Source: Nitrospirota bacterium (GTDB lineage Bacteria > Nitrospirota > Nitrospiria > SBBL01 > JAADHI01). Taken from it: a stretch of 64,000 nt of DNA. Of the stretch, positions 47,898 through 56,952 are shown piece by piece (the stretch's first letter is position 1; each line of letters opens with the position of its first letter). The translations under genes and the position numbers were made by a program. The notes beneath the pieces were generated by a model, which saw only the letters and a list, made by a program, of their open reading frames with translations, had not been told where the DNA came from and did not search any database. The stretch spans positions 1 through 64,000 of the forward strand of contig JAJDBV010000024.1 in assembly GCA_029261165.1 (NCBI GenBank). Direction: 5' to 3'.

Positions 47898-49313
47898 CTA
47901 GAGCGGCTCAAATTTGGCTGTAAAATGCCTGAGCACCTTTGCCTGCTCCACAATTTTGAACCCTCTGAGGGCCTCGCGGCTTTTCCAGACACGCTTGGCG
48001 ACCTCAATGACATAATCGATGTGGCTTTGGGTATACACGCGCCTCGGGATTGCCAGCCGGACCAGCTCCATTGAAGCCGGGATTTCTTTTTTCGTCTTGG
48101 CATCAACCTTTCCGAACATCACAGAGCCGATTTCCACGGCACGAATGCCGCCGGCAAGGTAGAACGCCGCAACCAAGGCCTGTCCAGGATATTCCGAAGG
48201 CGGGATATGAGCCAATGCCGCTTTCGCGTCGATGTAAATGGCGTGACCTCCGGGCGGTTGTACAATCGGAAGACCCGCTTCCTCCATATTTCGTCCAAGA
48301 TACTCGGTCTCCGCGATCCGATAGATCAGGTAATCCTCTTTCAATATTTCTCTCAAACCAATGGCGATCGCCTCCAGATCTCTCCCCGCCATGCCGCCAT
48401 ATGTAGTAAAACCCTCCGTCAGGATCAAGAGCTCACGCTCACGCTTTGCCAAAAAATCATCATTTGTGCACAAGAATCCCCCCATATTTGCCAAACCGTC
48501 TTTTTTGGCGCTCATGGTGCAGCCATCCGCATACCCCATCATTTCCTGAACGATTTCCTGAATCGGCGTATTCTTGTAACCCTCCTCACGCAGCTTGATA
48601 AAGTAGGCATTTTCCGCAAAGCGACAGGCATCAAAATAGAGAGGAATATCATGTTTTGAGAGAAGTCCTTTGACGGCCCGTATATTTGCCATTGAAACCG
48701 GCTGCCCCCCACCCGAGTTATTTGTTATCGTGATCATGCATAAGGGAATTCGCGCCTTTCCGACACGGTGAATCAGAGCCTTCAGCTTTTCCAGGTCTAT
48801 ATTCCCTTTAAACGGGTAAGGACTTTCTGGATCAAGTCCTTCCTCAATCAGGATGTCTTGGGCGATGGCTCCTTGATATTCCACATTGGCCCGCGTGGTA
48901 TCAAAGTGGCTGTTATTCGGAACCACGTCTCCCTTCTTGCAGACTGTCGAAAAAAGGATTCTTTCCGCGGCGCGGCCCTGATGTGTCGGGATTACATGCT
49001 TAAAACCAAAGATTTCTTTGACAGTCTTTTCAAAACGCTCATAACTCTCACTCCCGGCATAGGCTTCATCCCCCCGCATGATCCCGCTCCATTGATCCGA
49101 ACTCATAGCACTCGTCCCGCTATCTGTGAGCAGATCGATCATGACATCACGTGCCTTGATGAGAAACACATTATAATGGGCATCCCGGAGAATTTTCTTA
49201 CGTTTCTCTCGAGTTGTCATTCGGATTGGTTCTACTGATTTGATCTTGAAGGGCTCAATAATTGTACGAAAACTGGTTTCTGCTTTATTGAGTTGGTGGA
49301 TCTCTTCTTCCAT
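47898..49313 (-). CDS. Tryptophanase / tyrosine phenol-lyase family PLP beta-eliminating lyase
   Basis: 471-residue PLP enzyme. Family marks: EPFKIKSVEPI, IDLLTDSGTSAMSSDQW, MRGDEAYAGSESYERFE, IPTHQGRAAERILFS, ITNNSGGGQPVSMANIRAVK, FDACRFAENAYFIK, and the PLP Lys in ADGCTMSAKKDGLANMGGFL. At sites that separate the two activities it looks like tryptophanase: SHFDTTR (Asp where tyrosine phenol-lyase has Thr124) and RAVEIGS (Ile where it has Arg381). The N-terminus is about 15 residues longer than usual. A tryptophanase-type reaction (Trp to indole, pyruvate, ammonia) is favoured, but other substrates are possible. Isolated gene, divergent from the copper operon. Confidence 0.87.
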   Translation of the reverse strand: MEEEIHQLNKAETSFRTIIEPFKIKSVEPIRMTTREKRKKILRDAHYNVFLIKARDVMIDLLTDSGTSAMSSDQWSGIMRGDEAYAGSESYERFEKTVKEIFGFKHVIPTHQGRAAERILFSTVCKKGDVVPNNSHFDTTRANVEYQGAIAQDILIEEGLDPESPYPFKGNIDLEKLKALIHRVGKARIPLCMITITNNSGGGQPVSMANIRAVKGLLSKHDIPLYFDACRFAENAYFIKLREEGYKNTPIQEIVQEMMGYADGCTMSAKKDGLANMGGFLCTNDDFLAKRERELLILTEGFTTYGGMAGRDLEAIAIGLREILKEDYLIYRIAETEYLGRNMEEAGLPIVQPPGGHAIYIDAKAALAHIPPSEYPGQALVAAFYLAGGIRAVEIGSVMFGKVDAKTKKEIPASMELVRLAIPRRVYTQSHIDYVIEVAKRVWKSREALRGFKIVEQAKVLRHFTAKFEPL

Positions 49314-49463
49314 GGACTTTCTCCGGTGACATGGCTTTTGAACATTCTCAGAGAATAGAGGCCTACTATCTCAAGGACATTCCTAGAGGACTTTTGTCTA
49401 GTCCGCGAGAATGGAAATGGTAAAAATTATATTGTAATCTGTCGTGTGTTTCGAAATATTGTG

Positions 49464-49472
49464 ATTATAGCA
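49464..49472 (-). promoter_or_regulatory. Extended -10 promoter candidate for the lyase gene
   Basis: On the minus strand TGCTATAAT is a perfect extended -10. The only -35-like hexamer (TTGTCA, 49496-49491) is 21 nt away, too far for a normal spacer, so activity may depend on the extended -10 or an activator. Leader would be about 145 nt. Confidence 0.4.
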
Positions 49473-49520
49473 CCAAAAGATCTGAAAGGCTGACAATGAT
49501 CGGATGAGTCCTGCTGGTTG

Positions 49521-49556
49521 TTTCTTCCCAGGCCAAGTTTTTGGCCTGGGAAGAAA
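49521..49556. repeat. Perfect 16-bp inverted repeat, 4-nt spacer
   Basis: TTTCTTCCCAGGCCAA, spacer GTTT, TTGGCCTGGGAAGAAA. It lies between two divergent promoters where a terminator is not needed, and lacks a following T run on either strand. Could be a large operator or an mRNA hairpin if transcription from elsewhere crosses it. Confidence 0.75.
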
Positions 49557-49603
49557 TCAAGAGCGATCATTTCTGACACCATAATCGCTGTATTATCAAC
49601 GTA

Positions 49604-49632
49604 TTGACAAGATCAATCTCCTGAGATATGAT
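49604..49632 (+). promoter_or_regulatory. Consensus promoter of the csoR-copA operon
   Basis: TTGACA (49604-49609), 17 nt, TATGAT (49627-49632). Expected start near 49639, inside the operator palindrome. Confidence 0.75.
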
Positions 49633-49634
49633 GC

Positions 49635-49671
49635 TTAATATACCCTACCATAGTATGGTAGGGTATATTAA
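49635..49671. promoter_or_regulatory. Probable CsoR operator, 18-bp perfect palindrome
   Basis: TTAATATACCCTACCATA, one G, then its exact complement through 49671. It contains the TACCC...GGGTA halves known from CsoR-type operators, overlaps the transcription start and ends 11 bp before the csoR GTG, so a bound repressor would block initiation until Cu(I) releases it. Confidence 0.75.
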
Positions 49672-49682
49672 GGGGGAAGCCT

Positions 49683-49958
49683 GTGGAAGATGATGCCAAA
49701 AGAGAAGTCCTTACCCGTCTCGCCAAGATTGAGGGACAGGTCAAGGGAATCAGTCGGATGATCGAAAATGATCGTTACTGTGTGGATACCCTCTACCAGA
49801 TCTCAGCAGCACAAGGTGCCCTTGAAAGGGTGGCAAAAGAGACGATGAGGCAACATCTTGAAGGCTGTGTTGTCGATGCTTTCAAATCAAAAAACAAACT
49901 GGATCGAGAAAAGAAAATAGATGAACTAATGAGCATGTTTTCTAAATTTGGAAAATAG
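49683..49958 (+). CDS. csoR: CsoR-family copper-sensing repressor
   Basis: 91-residue all-helical repressor without a classic HTH. The Cu(I) ligands of the CsoR type are all present: Cys33 (DRYCVDTLYQ), His58 and Cys62 (RQHLEGCVVDAF). Residues RLAKIEGQVKGISRMIEND form the typical first helix with DNA-contact Lys/Arg. This pattern (C-H-C) separates it from formaldehyde- or nickel-sensing relatives. GTG start 49683 with GGGGGAA upstream. It controls its own operon with copA through the palindrome at 49635. Confidence 0.92.
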   Translation: MEDDAKREVLTRLAKIEGQVKGISRMIENDRYCVDTLYQISAAQGALERVAKETMRQHLEGCVVDAFKSKNKLDREKKIDELMSMFSKFGK

Positions 49959-49969
49959 AGGACATCAAA

Positions 49970-50668
49970 ATGAACAGGATCTCTCTTATTGTCCCGGTTT
50001 TAAACGAAGAGAAAATACTCCCTCTCTTCCTGACCCATCTTGAGCAATTCCCCCTGGCTGAGGTCCTGATTATTGATGGGGGGAGTTACGATCAAACCAA
50101 TAAGATCCTGAGCGACTGGGCCAATACTTCCGATGATAGAACTCAGCGAATTGTTTTATCCGCTCAGTGCAGTCGGGCGGAACAAATGAATGAAGGGGCA
50201 AAACATGCGACGGGAGACATCCTCCTCTTCCTCCATTCAGATTCTTTTCTTCCGGTTAAAGGGGTTGAGGCGATCCTGTCCACATTTCAATCACCGTCTA
50301 CGCTTGGGGGAGCATTTCGACTCAGGATCGACTCCCCGATTTTTTTCTTAAGAATGATTTCAATGATGGTCAATTTGAGATCTATATTTTTGAAACTTCC
50401 CTATGGAGACCAGGGAGTCTTTGTTCGCCGTGTCGTATTTGTAAGGCTTGGAGGCTATCGGAAGATGCCTCTTATGGAGGATCTCGACTTTATCCGGCGC
50501 TTAAATCGGGAAGGTGATGTACGCCTCCTTAAAGAATCCGTCACAACATCCCCGAGAAGATGGGCGCATAAAGGATACTTTTACACCAGTTTTCGGAATA
50601 TGGTTCTATTTGTCTTATATTATCTAGGCGTCTCTCCATTGAGGTTGGCAAGATGGTATCATTCGTAA
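49970..50668 (+). CDS. Family 2 glycosyltransferase (TIGR04283-like, rSAM/selenodomain-associated)
   Basis: 232-residue GT-A fold protein. [17 protein letters not shown] opens the domain, [16 protein letters not shown] gives the nucleotide-binding part, and [11 protein letters not shown] the DxD-like metal site (HSD). Segments [59 protein letters not shown] and ARRW-like SPRRWAHKG match the TIGR04283 family, which in other genomes travels with arsenic/selenium/radical-SAM genes. It lies between csoR and copA. Its sugar and acceptor are unknown. A terminal hydrophobic helix ([17 protein letters not shown]) suggests membrane association. Confidence 0.85.
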   Translation: MNRISLIVPVLNEEKILPLFLTHLEQFPLAEVLIIDGGSYDQTNKILSDWANTSDDRTQRIVLSAQCSRAEQMNEGAKHATGDILLFLHSDSFLPVKGVEAILSTFQSPSTLGGAFRLRIDSPIFFLRMISMMVNLRSIFLKLPYGDQGVFVRRVVFVRLGGYRKMPLMEDLDFIRRLNREGDVRLLKESVTTSPRRWAHKGYFYTSFRNMVLFVLYYLGVSPLRLARWYHS

Positions 50669-50693
50669 ACCCACCTTGGTTGAAGGAAGAAAA

Positions 50694-53147
50694 ATGACAG
50701 TCGATCAACACAAAGGGACCCGTCTTGACCTGCCCATCTCAGGGATGACTTGTGCGGGCTGTGCCGCTCGTATCGAAAAAAGCTTTCTGGCCTCGGAGCA
50801 GGTCCTCTCAGCATCGGTAAATTTTGCAACCGAAAAGGCAACGGTATTTCTGAAGGAGTCCGGGACTTCGGCTGAGATCATCCAGACGGTTCAAGATATC
50901 GGCTACGGCATCAAGACAGAAAACACGACGATACCCATCAAGGGGATCTCCTGCGCCTCCTGTGTTGCAAAAATAGAAGGTGCATTAAATAGTCAGACCG
51001 GAATCTTTCTGGCTTCGGTCAATCTGGCCTCTGAAAAGGCAAGGGTGGAATATCTGCCAGCACTGACAAATATAAAAAAAATCAAAGATGTCATCCGGAG
51101 CCTTGGATACCAAGCGCCTGATTCGGAGGAGGTCTCCTCTGAAAGTGCGGTTCTGGAAGATGGAGCCAGCCCAGTTATCAACCCGAAGGTTTGCGGCTCA
51201 CTCCTCCTGACGCTCGCCATCTTTGTTGTAATGCGCTCTGATTTCTTTGGCCTGGATTTTCTCTTCCCACCCCACTCAAAGATGAACTTCATGATGCAAT
51301 TTTTGTTGGCGACACCCGTTCAATTCTGGGCAGGAAGACAATTTTACAAAGGGGCATGGACCGCCGCAAGGCATTGGACCTCAGATATGAATACCCTTAT
51401 CGCAATGGGAACCTCAGCGGCATATTCATACAGTCTCATGGTCACTTTTGCCCCATCCTTCTATGCCGAAGGGAGTGCAAATCCTGCGGTCTATTACGAC
51501 ACCGCTGCGGCTATCGTCACGCTGATTTTGATCGGGAGATCACTGGAAGCGCGCGCCCGAGGGAAGGCTTCTGAAGCCATTCGGAAATTAATGGGTGTTC
51601 AGGCAAAAACAGCCTCACTCTTACAGGACAATGGCGAAGTGATAGAAGTCTCCTTATCGGAAGTTCAAGTGGGAGATCATGTCGTTGTCCGGCCCGGCGA
51701 AAAAATTCCGGTCGATGGAGATATTACTCAGGGATACTCGTCGGTAGATGAATCGATGATTTCGGGGGAGAGTCTCCCAATCGAGAAGAAGGTTGGAGAT
51801 TCCGTTATCGGAGGAACCTTGAACCAGACCGGCCGATTTATTTTTAAGGCGATGCAAGTCGGTTCGGAGATGGTCCTTTCTCAAATTATCCGCCTTGTTG
51901 AAGAAGCGCAAGGGAGCAAACCACCGATTGCCAAACTAGCCGATAAGATCGCCTCTTTCTTTGTCCCGACGGTAATGGGTATTGCGGTTTTCTCTTTTAT
52001 GGTCTGGTTTCTTGTTGGCCCGCCTCCTCAGTTGACCCATGCCCTTATTGCATCTGTCGCCGTCCTCATCGTTGCATGCCCCTGTGCCCTGGGTTTGGCC
52101 ACGCCGACATCTGTCATGGTCGGCATCAGCCGCGGTGCCGAATCCGGAGTCTTAATCCGAAGCGGCGAGGCGCTGCAGATGGCTCAGAAGGTGGACACGG
52201 TCGTGTTGGATAAGACGGGCACCCTCACCCATGGCAAACCCTCCGTCACCGACGTTATCAGCCAGAAAGAAGACCGGGATAAACTCCTCTTTTATGCCGC
52301 CAGCGCTGAACAGGGTTCGGAACATCCTTTGGCGCAATCGATCTTAACCGCGGCAAAGGATGAAAAAATTGATCTGGCTGATCCGGAAAACTTTGAAGCC
52401 ATTCCCGGAAAAGGGATTCAAGCAGTGATTGAGGGGAAAGCAGTATTTCTCGGAACTGCCAGATGGTTCGAGGAAAAAGGAATTACCATTAAGATCTTTA
52501 AAAAGGCCGGCACCCGCCTTGCGGAAGAGGGAAAAACTCCGATGTTTGTCGCCGTCTCGAATGAATGTTTTGGAATCATCGCGGTCTCGGATACAGTAAA
52601 AGAAAATGCAAACGCTGTCATAGCCGGATTACATCGGATCGGTTTGAAGACGCTGCTTCTCACAGGAGATCAAAAGAAAACAGCGGAAGTCATTGCGCAA
52701 ACAGTCGGGATTGATCAGGTCATCTCAGAAGTGCTTCCAAACGAAAAGGCCAGAAAAATAAAAGACCTTCAAAAGGGCGGGCATCGTATCGCCATGGTGG
52801 GTGATGGAATAAATGATGCGCCCGCACTGGCTCAGGCCGACATCGGAATGGCGATTGGAACCGGAACAGATGTTGCCATGGCGGCCGCAGATATTACACT
52901 TGTCGGAGGAGATCTTCGGGGGATTGTTACTGCACTCAGGCTTTCTAAAGAGACAATGAAGAATATCCGCCAAAATCTCTTCTTTGCTTTTATTTACAAC
53001 ATCATTCTAATTCCGGTCGCGGCAGGGGCTCTTTATCCACTATCGGGAATCCTTCTCTCCCCTATCCTGGCCGCTGCCGCCATGGGACTCTCATCTGTCA
53101 GTGTCGTAACCAATGCCCTTCGGCTCCGTTGGGTCCGCACGGCCTAG
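50694..53147 (+). CDS. copA: Copper-exporting P1B-type ATPase
   Basis: 817-residue Cu(I) pump of the inner membrane. Two N-terminal heavy-metal-binding domains have CxxC sites GMTCAGC (Cys20/23) and GISCASC (Cys87/90). Core: TGES-type loop [11 protein letters not shown], the CPC metal site [18 protein letters not shown], phosphorylation site [13 protein letters not shown] motif EQGSEHPLA and hinge [20 protein letters not shown]. Helix 7 YN (IYNIILIP) and helix 8 MxxSS (MGLSSVSVV) are those of the Cu(I)-specific P1B-1 group. Start ATG 50694 with GGAAG; a TTG at 50676 is possible. Derepressed with csoR when copper rises. Confidence 0.96.
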   Translation: MTVDQHKGTRLDLPISGMTCAGCAARIEKSFLASEQVLSASVNFATEKATVFLKESGTSAEIIQTVQDIGYGIKTENTTIPIKGISCASCVAKIEGALNSQTGIFLASVNLASEKARVEYLPALTNIKKIKDVIRSLGYQAPDSEEVSSESAVLEDGASPVINPKVCGSLLLTLAIFVVMRSDFFGLDFLFPPHSKMNFMMQFLLATPVQFWAGRQFYKGAWTAARHWTSDMNTLIAMGTSAAYSYSLMVTFAPSFYAEGSANPAVYYDTAAAIVTLILIGRSLEARARGKASEAIRKLMGVQAKTASLLQDNGEVIEVSLSEVQVGDHVVVRPGEKIPVDGDITQGYSSVDESMISGESLPIEKKVGDSVIGGTLNQTGRFIFKAMQVGSEMVLSQIIRLVEEAQGSKPPIAKLADKIASFFVPTVMGIAVFSFMVWFLVGPPPQLTHALIASVAVLIVACPCALGLATPTSVMVGISRGAESGVLIRSGEALQMAQKVDTVVLDKTGTLTHGKPSVTDVISQKEDRDKLLFYAASAEQGSEHPLAQSILTAAKDEKIDLADPENFEAIPGKGIQAVIEGKAVFLGTARWFEEKGITIKIFKKAGTRLAEEGKTPMFVAVSNECFGIIAVSDTVKENANAVIAGLHRIGLKTLLLTGDQKKTAEVIAQTVGIDQVISEVLPNEKARKIKDLQKGGHRIAMVGDGINDAPALAQADIGMAIGTGTDVAMAAADITLVGGDLRGIVTALRLSKETMKNIRQNLFFAFIYNIILIPVAAGALYPLSGILLSPILAAAAMGLSSVSVVTNALRLRWVRTA

Positions 53148-53161
53148 AAATCTTAGCGGCC

Positions 53162-54544
53162 TTATTTTTCTTCGGGAGTCTCGATCCCGAGAAACTTCAT
53201 TTTTCGGTAGAGATAGGTCCGTTCAATCTGGAGTGCCTCAGCTGTTTTAATGACATTCCAGTCATTCTTCTCAAGCTTTTCCATGATGTGTTTCTTTTCA
53301 AAGAGACTTCGGGCTTCTTTTAGGGAAGAGGTGTCCGTTGATATCGATTGGTAGGCCTGAGATCGATCCCCCACGGCCTTCCCGTATTGGATAAAGTCAG
53401 GAAGATCTCCCCGAGTAATCACTTGCGAAGGAACCATGATCATCAGGCGTTCCGTAATGTTCCTGAGTTCCCTCACATTACCCGGCCACCCATATCGCTT
53501 CATGAGCGTATAAGATTCTGTGTCTATTTTTTTGGGTTTGAGGCCCTGTTCCTGAGAAATTTCTTTCATAAAGTGCTCGATGAGGCGCGGGATATCCTCA
53601 ACCCGTTCCCTGAGGGGAGGGACGTGGAGAGGGATGACATTCAGGCGGTAATAAAGATCTTCACGGAATGTCTCTTTCTTGATCTCTTCCGAGAGAATTT
53701 TATTTGACGCAGCGATCACCCGGACATTGACCTTGATACGTTCTCCCCCGCCAACCCGGTAAAATACCTGATCCTGCAATACACGAAGGACCTTGGATTG
53801 CGTCGAAAGAGACATGTCTCCGATCTCATCGAGAAAAAGAGTCCCACCGTGGGCCAACTCAAACTGCCCTTTCTTTCGTTGCTGCGCCCCAGTGAAGGCT
53901 CCTTTTTCGTACCCAAAAAGCTCACTTTCAATAAGATCGATTGGAATCGCGGCACAATTAATCTCCAGAAAAGGTCCTTCTCTCCTCTGACTCTGCGCAT
54001 GAATCATCCTGGCAACCAACTCTTTCCCCGTTCCATTTTCCCCTGAGATCAATACTCGGCTCTGGGAGGGACCCGCCATTTTGATCTGTTGAATCAAATC
54101 AAGGATGGGTGGACTCGCGCCAATCATTTCATATCTTTTTTTCACCATCATTTTCAGAGTCTTGTTTTCCTGCTGAAGTCTACGCTCTGTCAGAGCATGT
54201 TTCACCATCAAGACTACTTTTTCTAAAGAAAGAGGTTTCTCGATATAATCATAGGCCCCAAGCTTGATCGCTTTTACAGCGGTCTCGATTGAACCATGTC
54301 CTGACATCATCACAATGATGACCTCTGGGGAGGAGGCTTTGATCTTTTTCAAGGTGACGAGACCATCCGGGTCCGGCATCCAAATATCAAGCAAGACAAC
54401 CTCGGGGGAAGCGGATTGTACCAGTCGAAGCGCATCGACCCCGTTCCCGGCAACATGAACATCATATCCCTCATCAGTCAGGATACCCGATAAGGTGGAA
54501 AGAATCGCCGGTTCATCGTCCACAAGCAAGATTTGTTCAGCCAA
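53162..54544 (-). CDS. Sigma-54-dependent response regulator, NtrX/NtrC type
   Basis: 460 residues: receiver domain (phospho-acceptor Asp53 in VVLLDIWMPDPDG, acidic pair VDDE, Lys in YDYIEKPLS), AAA+ ATPase (Walker A GENGTGKELVAR, sigma-54 contact loop GAFTGA, Walker B GGTLFLDEIGDM, sensor YGWPGNVREL) and a C-terminal Fis-type HTH (WNVIKTAEALQIERTYLYRKMKFLG). LDIWMP and GENGTGKE are typical of NtrX. TTG start at 54544 with GGAGG 7 nt upstream. The partner kinase gene ends 159 bp upstream; that gap is filled by repeat copy C. Targets unknown, possibly nitrogen or envelope-related genes. Confidence 0.92.
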   Translation of the reverse strand: MAEQILLVDDEPAILSTLSGILTDEGYDVHVAGNGVDALRLVQSASPEVVLLDIWMPDPDGLVTLKKIKASSPEVIIVMMSGHGSIETAVKAIKLGAYDYIEKPLSLEKVVLMVKHALTERRLQQENKTLKMMVKKRYEMIGASPPILDLIQQIKMAGPSQSRVLISGENGTGKELVARMIHAQSQRREGPFLEINCAAIPIDLIESELFGYEKGAFTGAQQRKKGQFELAHGGTLFLDEIGDMSLSTQSKVLRVLQDQVFYRVGGGERIKVNVRVIAASNKILSEEIKKETFREDLYYRLNVIPLHVPPLRERVEDIPRLIEHFMKEISQEQGLKPKKIDTESYTLMKRYGWPGNVRELRNITERLMIMVPSQVITRGDLPDFIQYGKAVGDRSQAYQSISTDTSSLKEARSLFEKKHIMEKLEKNDWNVIKTAEALQIERTYLYRKMKFLGIETPEEK

Positions 54545-54557
54545 GTATTTTCCTCCG

Positions 54558-54698
54558 GTAACTATTCAGCATGCCTAGGTTTTTCTTCAGGGTAAGGCGC
54601 GAAGCGCGCAGAACCACAGCGTTTGTACTTATACGTGAGGATTCGAGCACCAGAGCAACGCCGCCATGGAGGTAAGTATGGGTGTGTTGGATCGTTGC
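54558..54698 (+). repeat. Dispersed inverted-repeat element, copy C (141 bp)
   Basis: Same family and orientation as 7838. Left end GTAACTATTCAGCATGCC; the inverted right end GCAACGATCCAACACACC has decayed mostly by transitions. Interior CTTCAGGGTAAGGCGCGA, GCGCAGAACC and the core TATACGTGAGGATTCGAG match copies A and B. It fills nearly all of the gap between the NtrY-like kinase stop (54704) and the regulator start (54544). Confidence 0.8.
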
Positions 54699-54703
54699 CT
54701 CCT

Positions 54704-56929
54704 TTATACAGGGAATTCAATGGTGAATGTTGTCCCTTTTGGATGATGTGGTGCGACGCGAATTTGACCATTATGATCAGTTACGATGCGATTCACAATG
54801 GCCAATCCGAGCCCAGTCCCTGTTTTTTTTCTGGAGAAATACGGAAGGAACAGCTTTTCAAGATCGCCCGGGGGAATTCCAACGCCTTCATCAGAAACCT
54901 CGATCCGGACTTTTTGTTGCGCCAAATCATTTGTCGTCGAAATATAGACGTCCCCCTTCCCCTCCATGGCTTCAACCGCGTTCTCAAATAGATTCAGAAA
55001 TACACGCTTGATCTGGTCTCGGTCCAAATTAAGCAGTGGGATGTTTTCATCAAACTGAGCAGTGATGACGACGTCTTTTTGACTGGTCTGATAAAGGAGA
55101 ATCACCTCTTGTAAGATTGGGTTGATCGTCTGCGAAGTGCGATGCGGAGGGGGAAGCCTGGCAAACTCTGAAAACTCATCAACCAAACGTTTCAAGCCGT
55201 GAACCTCGTTAATCACGATCCGGGTCGATTCGTCGAATATCTTATCGAAATCAGCAGACCGTTGGAAATATTTTTTCCTCAGACGTTCGGTGGACAGTTG
55301 AATCGGGGTGAGTGGATTTTTGATCTCATGCGCAATACGACGGGCCACTTCCTGCCAGGTTGCCACTTTTTGGGCACGAATAAGTTCTGTTAAGTCGTCA
55401 AAAACGATTACAAACCCCAGAAACCTTTGATCCGCTCCCTGTAAAACCGAAAGTGTGATGCGTAGTGTCAATAACTTGTGCCGAACCTCGACAATGATCT
55501 CTTCCTCCAAAGACTTTTCTCCTTCGGCTTGCATCTGCTGAAAAAGGTCAGTAATTCCCACCATTTTTCGGGATAGAAAAAAATCAATAAAGTCTTTCTG
55601 AATCGCTTTGTCAGGATGTACATTGAAAATCTTGCTCGCTGATGGATTAAAAGTCGCGATCATTCCCTTCTCATCGACCGAGATGACTCCCGCCCCGATA
55701 TTTTGCAGGACGCCCTCCATATAGGCCCGCCGACCCTCAGATTCCCGGTTCGACTCCAGGAGAAATCGATTCACCTCTTTTATCTTCTCCTGTCCCTGTT
55801 TCAAGTCACCGGTCATCTTGTTAAAAGAATCAACCAGAACACCCAGCTCATCTGTTGCGCGGACGTCGAGTTGGAAGTTTAAATCACCATCTGCGACGGC
55901 CTGTGTCCCCTCGGCAAGACGTTGTATTGGAACCGTGATGGTTCTAGAAAAATAGATGCCAAACCAAACTGCCGAAAAGATGATCAAAAGGACGATGATC
56001 AGGAAAGAAAGGATATAGCTCCCTTTAATCGGATTTTTAAATGCCTTGAGCTGTTTGTATTCTTCGACCGATTTCTTGATCCCCTCCATCCTCTGAACGA
56101 CCTCAAAAGGGATTAGATGGTCGACGACAAGAAGTGCAATAAACCGATTTTTTGAATGTAAAGGAATCACGCCACGGATAAGATCTCCTTCTGGAGTGGA
56201 TTGAATAGAAAGGGGGAGCGATTCTTTCTCTCCACCTATAACGGTTTTAATAGATTCAAGGACTTTTTCAAGGAAATCGGGAGACGGCGAACTGGCCTCG
56301 TATCTCTCATCAGAAGCTCTGGCTATTTGACGGAGGTCTGACGAAAAAAGATGGATGGACTGAATGCCTTGTTCTTCTCGGCGTCTTTCTAGAAACCTGG
56401 ACAGTCTGTTTCGAGGCCCGTTAATCATGCTCCGTTCCATGAGGGAGAGTCCAATTTCATTTGAAGCACGCACAACATGCTGGCGGTTCTGTTCATAATA
56501 GTCCTGGGCAACGCCCAGGGATTGATCTAGTGATTTCTCCACTTGGATAGAAAACCAGTTTTCAATGCTGCTCGTCAAAAGGCCGCTGGCAACGATAAAC
56601 AAAAGAATCGAAGGGATCAACGAAAGACCAAGAAATGCGCCAACAAGTTTGCTCTTAAACCTTGATTTTCCCGGTTCACGCTTTCTTTCAAAGTACACCT
56701 TAATCAGATTTCGGGAGAGGAGAAGAACCAGAACGATGGTTAAAGTGATATTGACATTAACCAGTGTTAGCACGAGGATATTTGTTGAAAATTGAGAAGG
56801 GTGCTCGATACCACGAAAGAGAAAAAATGTGAGAGATGCCGATAGGCTCAGGAAGAGCGCGGTAATCCAGACAGGCCGGAAGATACTCTTCTTTTTAGAA
56901 GTTTCAAGTTTTTCTGTGGACTGACTCAC
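54704..56929 (-). CDS. NtrY-like sensor histidine kinase
   Basis: 741-residue membrane kinase. Three N-terminal helices (WITALFLSLSASLTFFLF; ILVLTLVNVNITLTIVLVLL; LVGAFLGLSLIPSILLFIV), a periplasmic domain, a fourth helix (ILSFLIIVLLIIFSAVWFGIYF), HAMP (TITVPIQRLAEGTQAVADGD), PAS (about residues 410-520), the phospho-His box ARRIAHEIKNPLTPIQLSTERL, and HATPase motifs NLFENAVEAMEG, VSDEGVGIPPGD, KKTGTGLGLAIV. This is the NtrY layout and the adjacent regulator is NtrX-like. Start GTG 56929, 24 bp after the DUF4390 stop; a TTG at 56995 would overlap that gene. Signal sensed is unknown. Confidence 0.92.
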   Translation of the reverse strand: MSQSTEKLETSKKKSIFRPVWITALFLSLSASLTFFLFRGIEHPSQFSTNILVLTLVNVNITLTIVLVLLLSRNLIKVYFERKREPGKSRFKSKLVGAFLGLSLIPSILLFIVASGLLTSSIENWFSIQVEKSLDQSLGVAQDYYEQNRQHVVRASNEIGLSLMERSMINGPRNRLSRFLERRREEQGIQSIHLFSSDLRQIARASDERYEASSPSPDFLEKVLESIKTVIGGEKESLPLSIQSTPEGDLIRGVIPLHSKNRFIALLVVDHLIPFEVVQRMEGIKKSVEEYKQLKAFKNPIKGSYILSFLIIVLLIIFSAVWFGIYFSRTITVPIQRLAEGTQAVADGDLNFQLDVRATDELGVLVDSFNKMTGDLKQGQEKIKEVNRFLLESNRESEGRRAYMEGVLQNIGAGVISVDEKGMIATFNPSASKIFNVHPDKAIQKDFIDFFLSRKMVGITDLFQQMQAEGEKSLEEEIIVEVRHKLLTLRITLSVLQGADQRFLGFVIVFDDLTELIRAQKVATWQEVARRIAHEIKNPLTPIQLSTERLRKKYFQRSADFDKIFDESTRIVINEVHGLKRLVDEFSEFARLPPPHRTSQTINPILQEVILLYQTSQKDVVITAQFDENIPLLNLDRDQIKRVFLNLFENAVEAMEGKGDVYISTTNDLAQQKVRIEVSDEGVGIPPGDLEKLFLPYFSRKKTGTGLGLAIVNRIVTDHNGQIRVAPHHPKGTTFTIEFPV

Positions 56930-56952
56930 CGACCAAACCCCATGTAAACTTG

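Larger units (their letters stand above)
49314..49603. other. Divergent intergenic region between lyase and csoR
   Basis: The gap of 369 bp between the lyase start (49313) and csoR (49683) holds no gene. It contains a candidate minus-strand promoter (49464-49472), a perfect 16-bp inverted repeat (49521-49556), and at its right end the csoR promoter and operator. The part nearest the lyase (49314-49460) shows nothing I can name. Confidence 0.6.

Noticed and set aside
49314-49460. Small gene in the lyase-csoR gap
   Set aside because: No open frame with SD and plausible composition was found.
53132-53170. Terminator between convergent copA and the regulator gene
   Set aside because: GGCC direct motifs and a weak imperfect stem only; no T run after a stable hairpin.
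54562-54771. 69-codon minus-strand frame over repeat copy C
   Set aside because: It encodes the same Arg/Pro/Cys-rich peptide as copy B and follows the repeat, not a gene.
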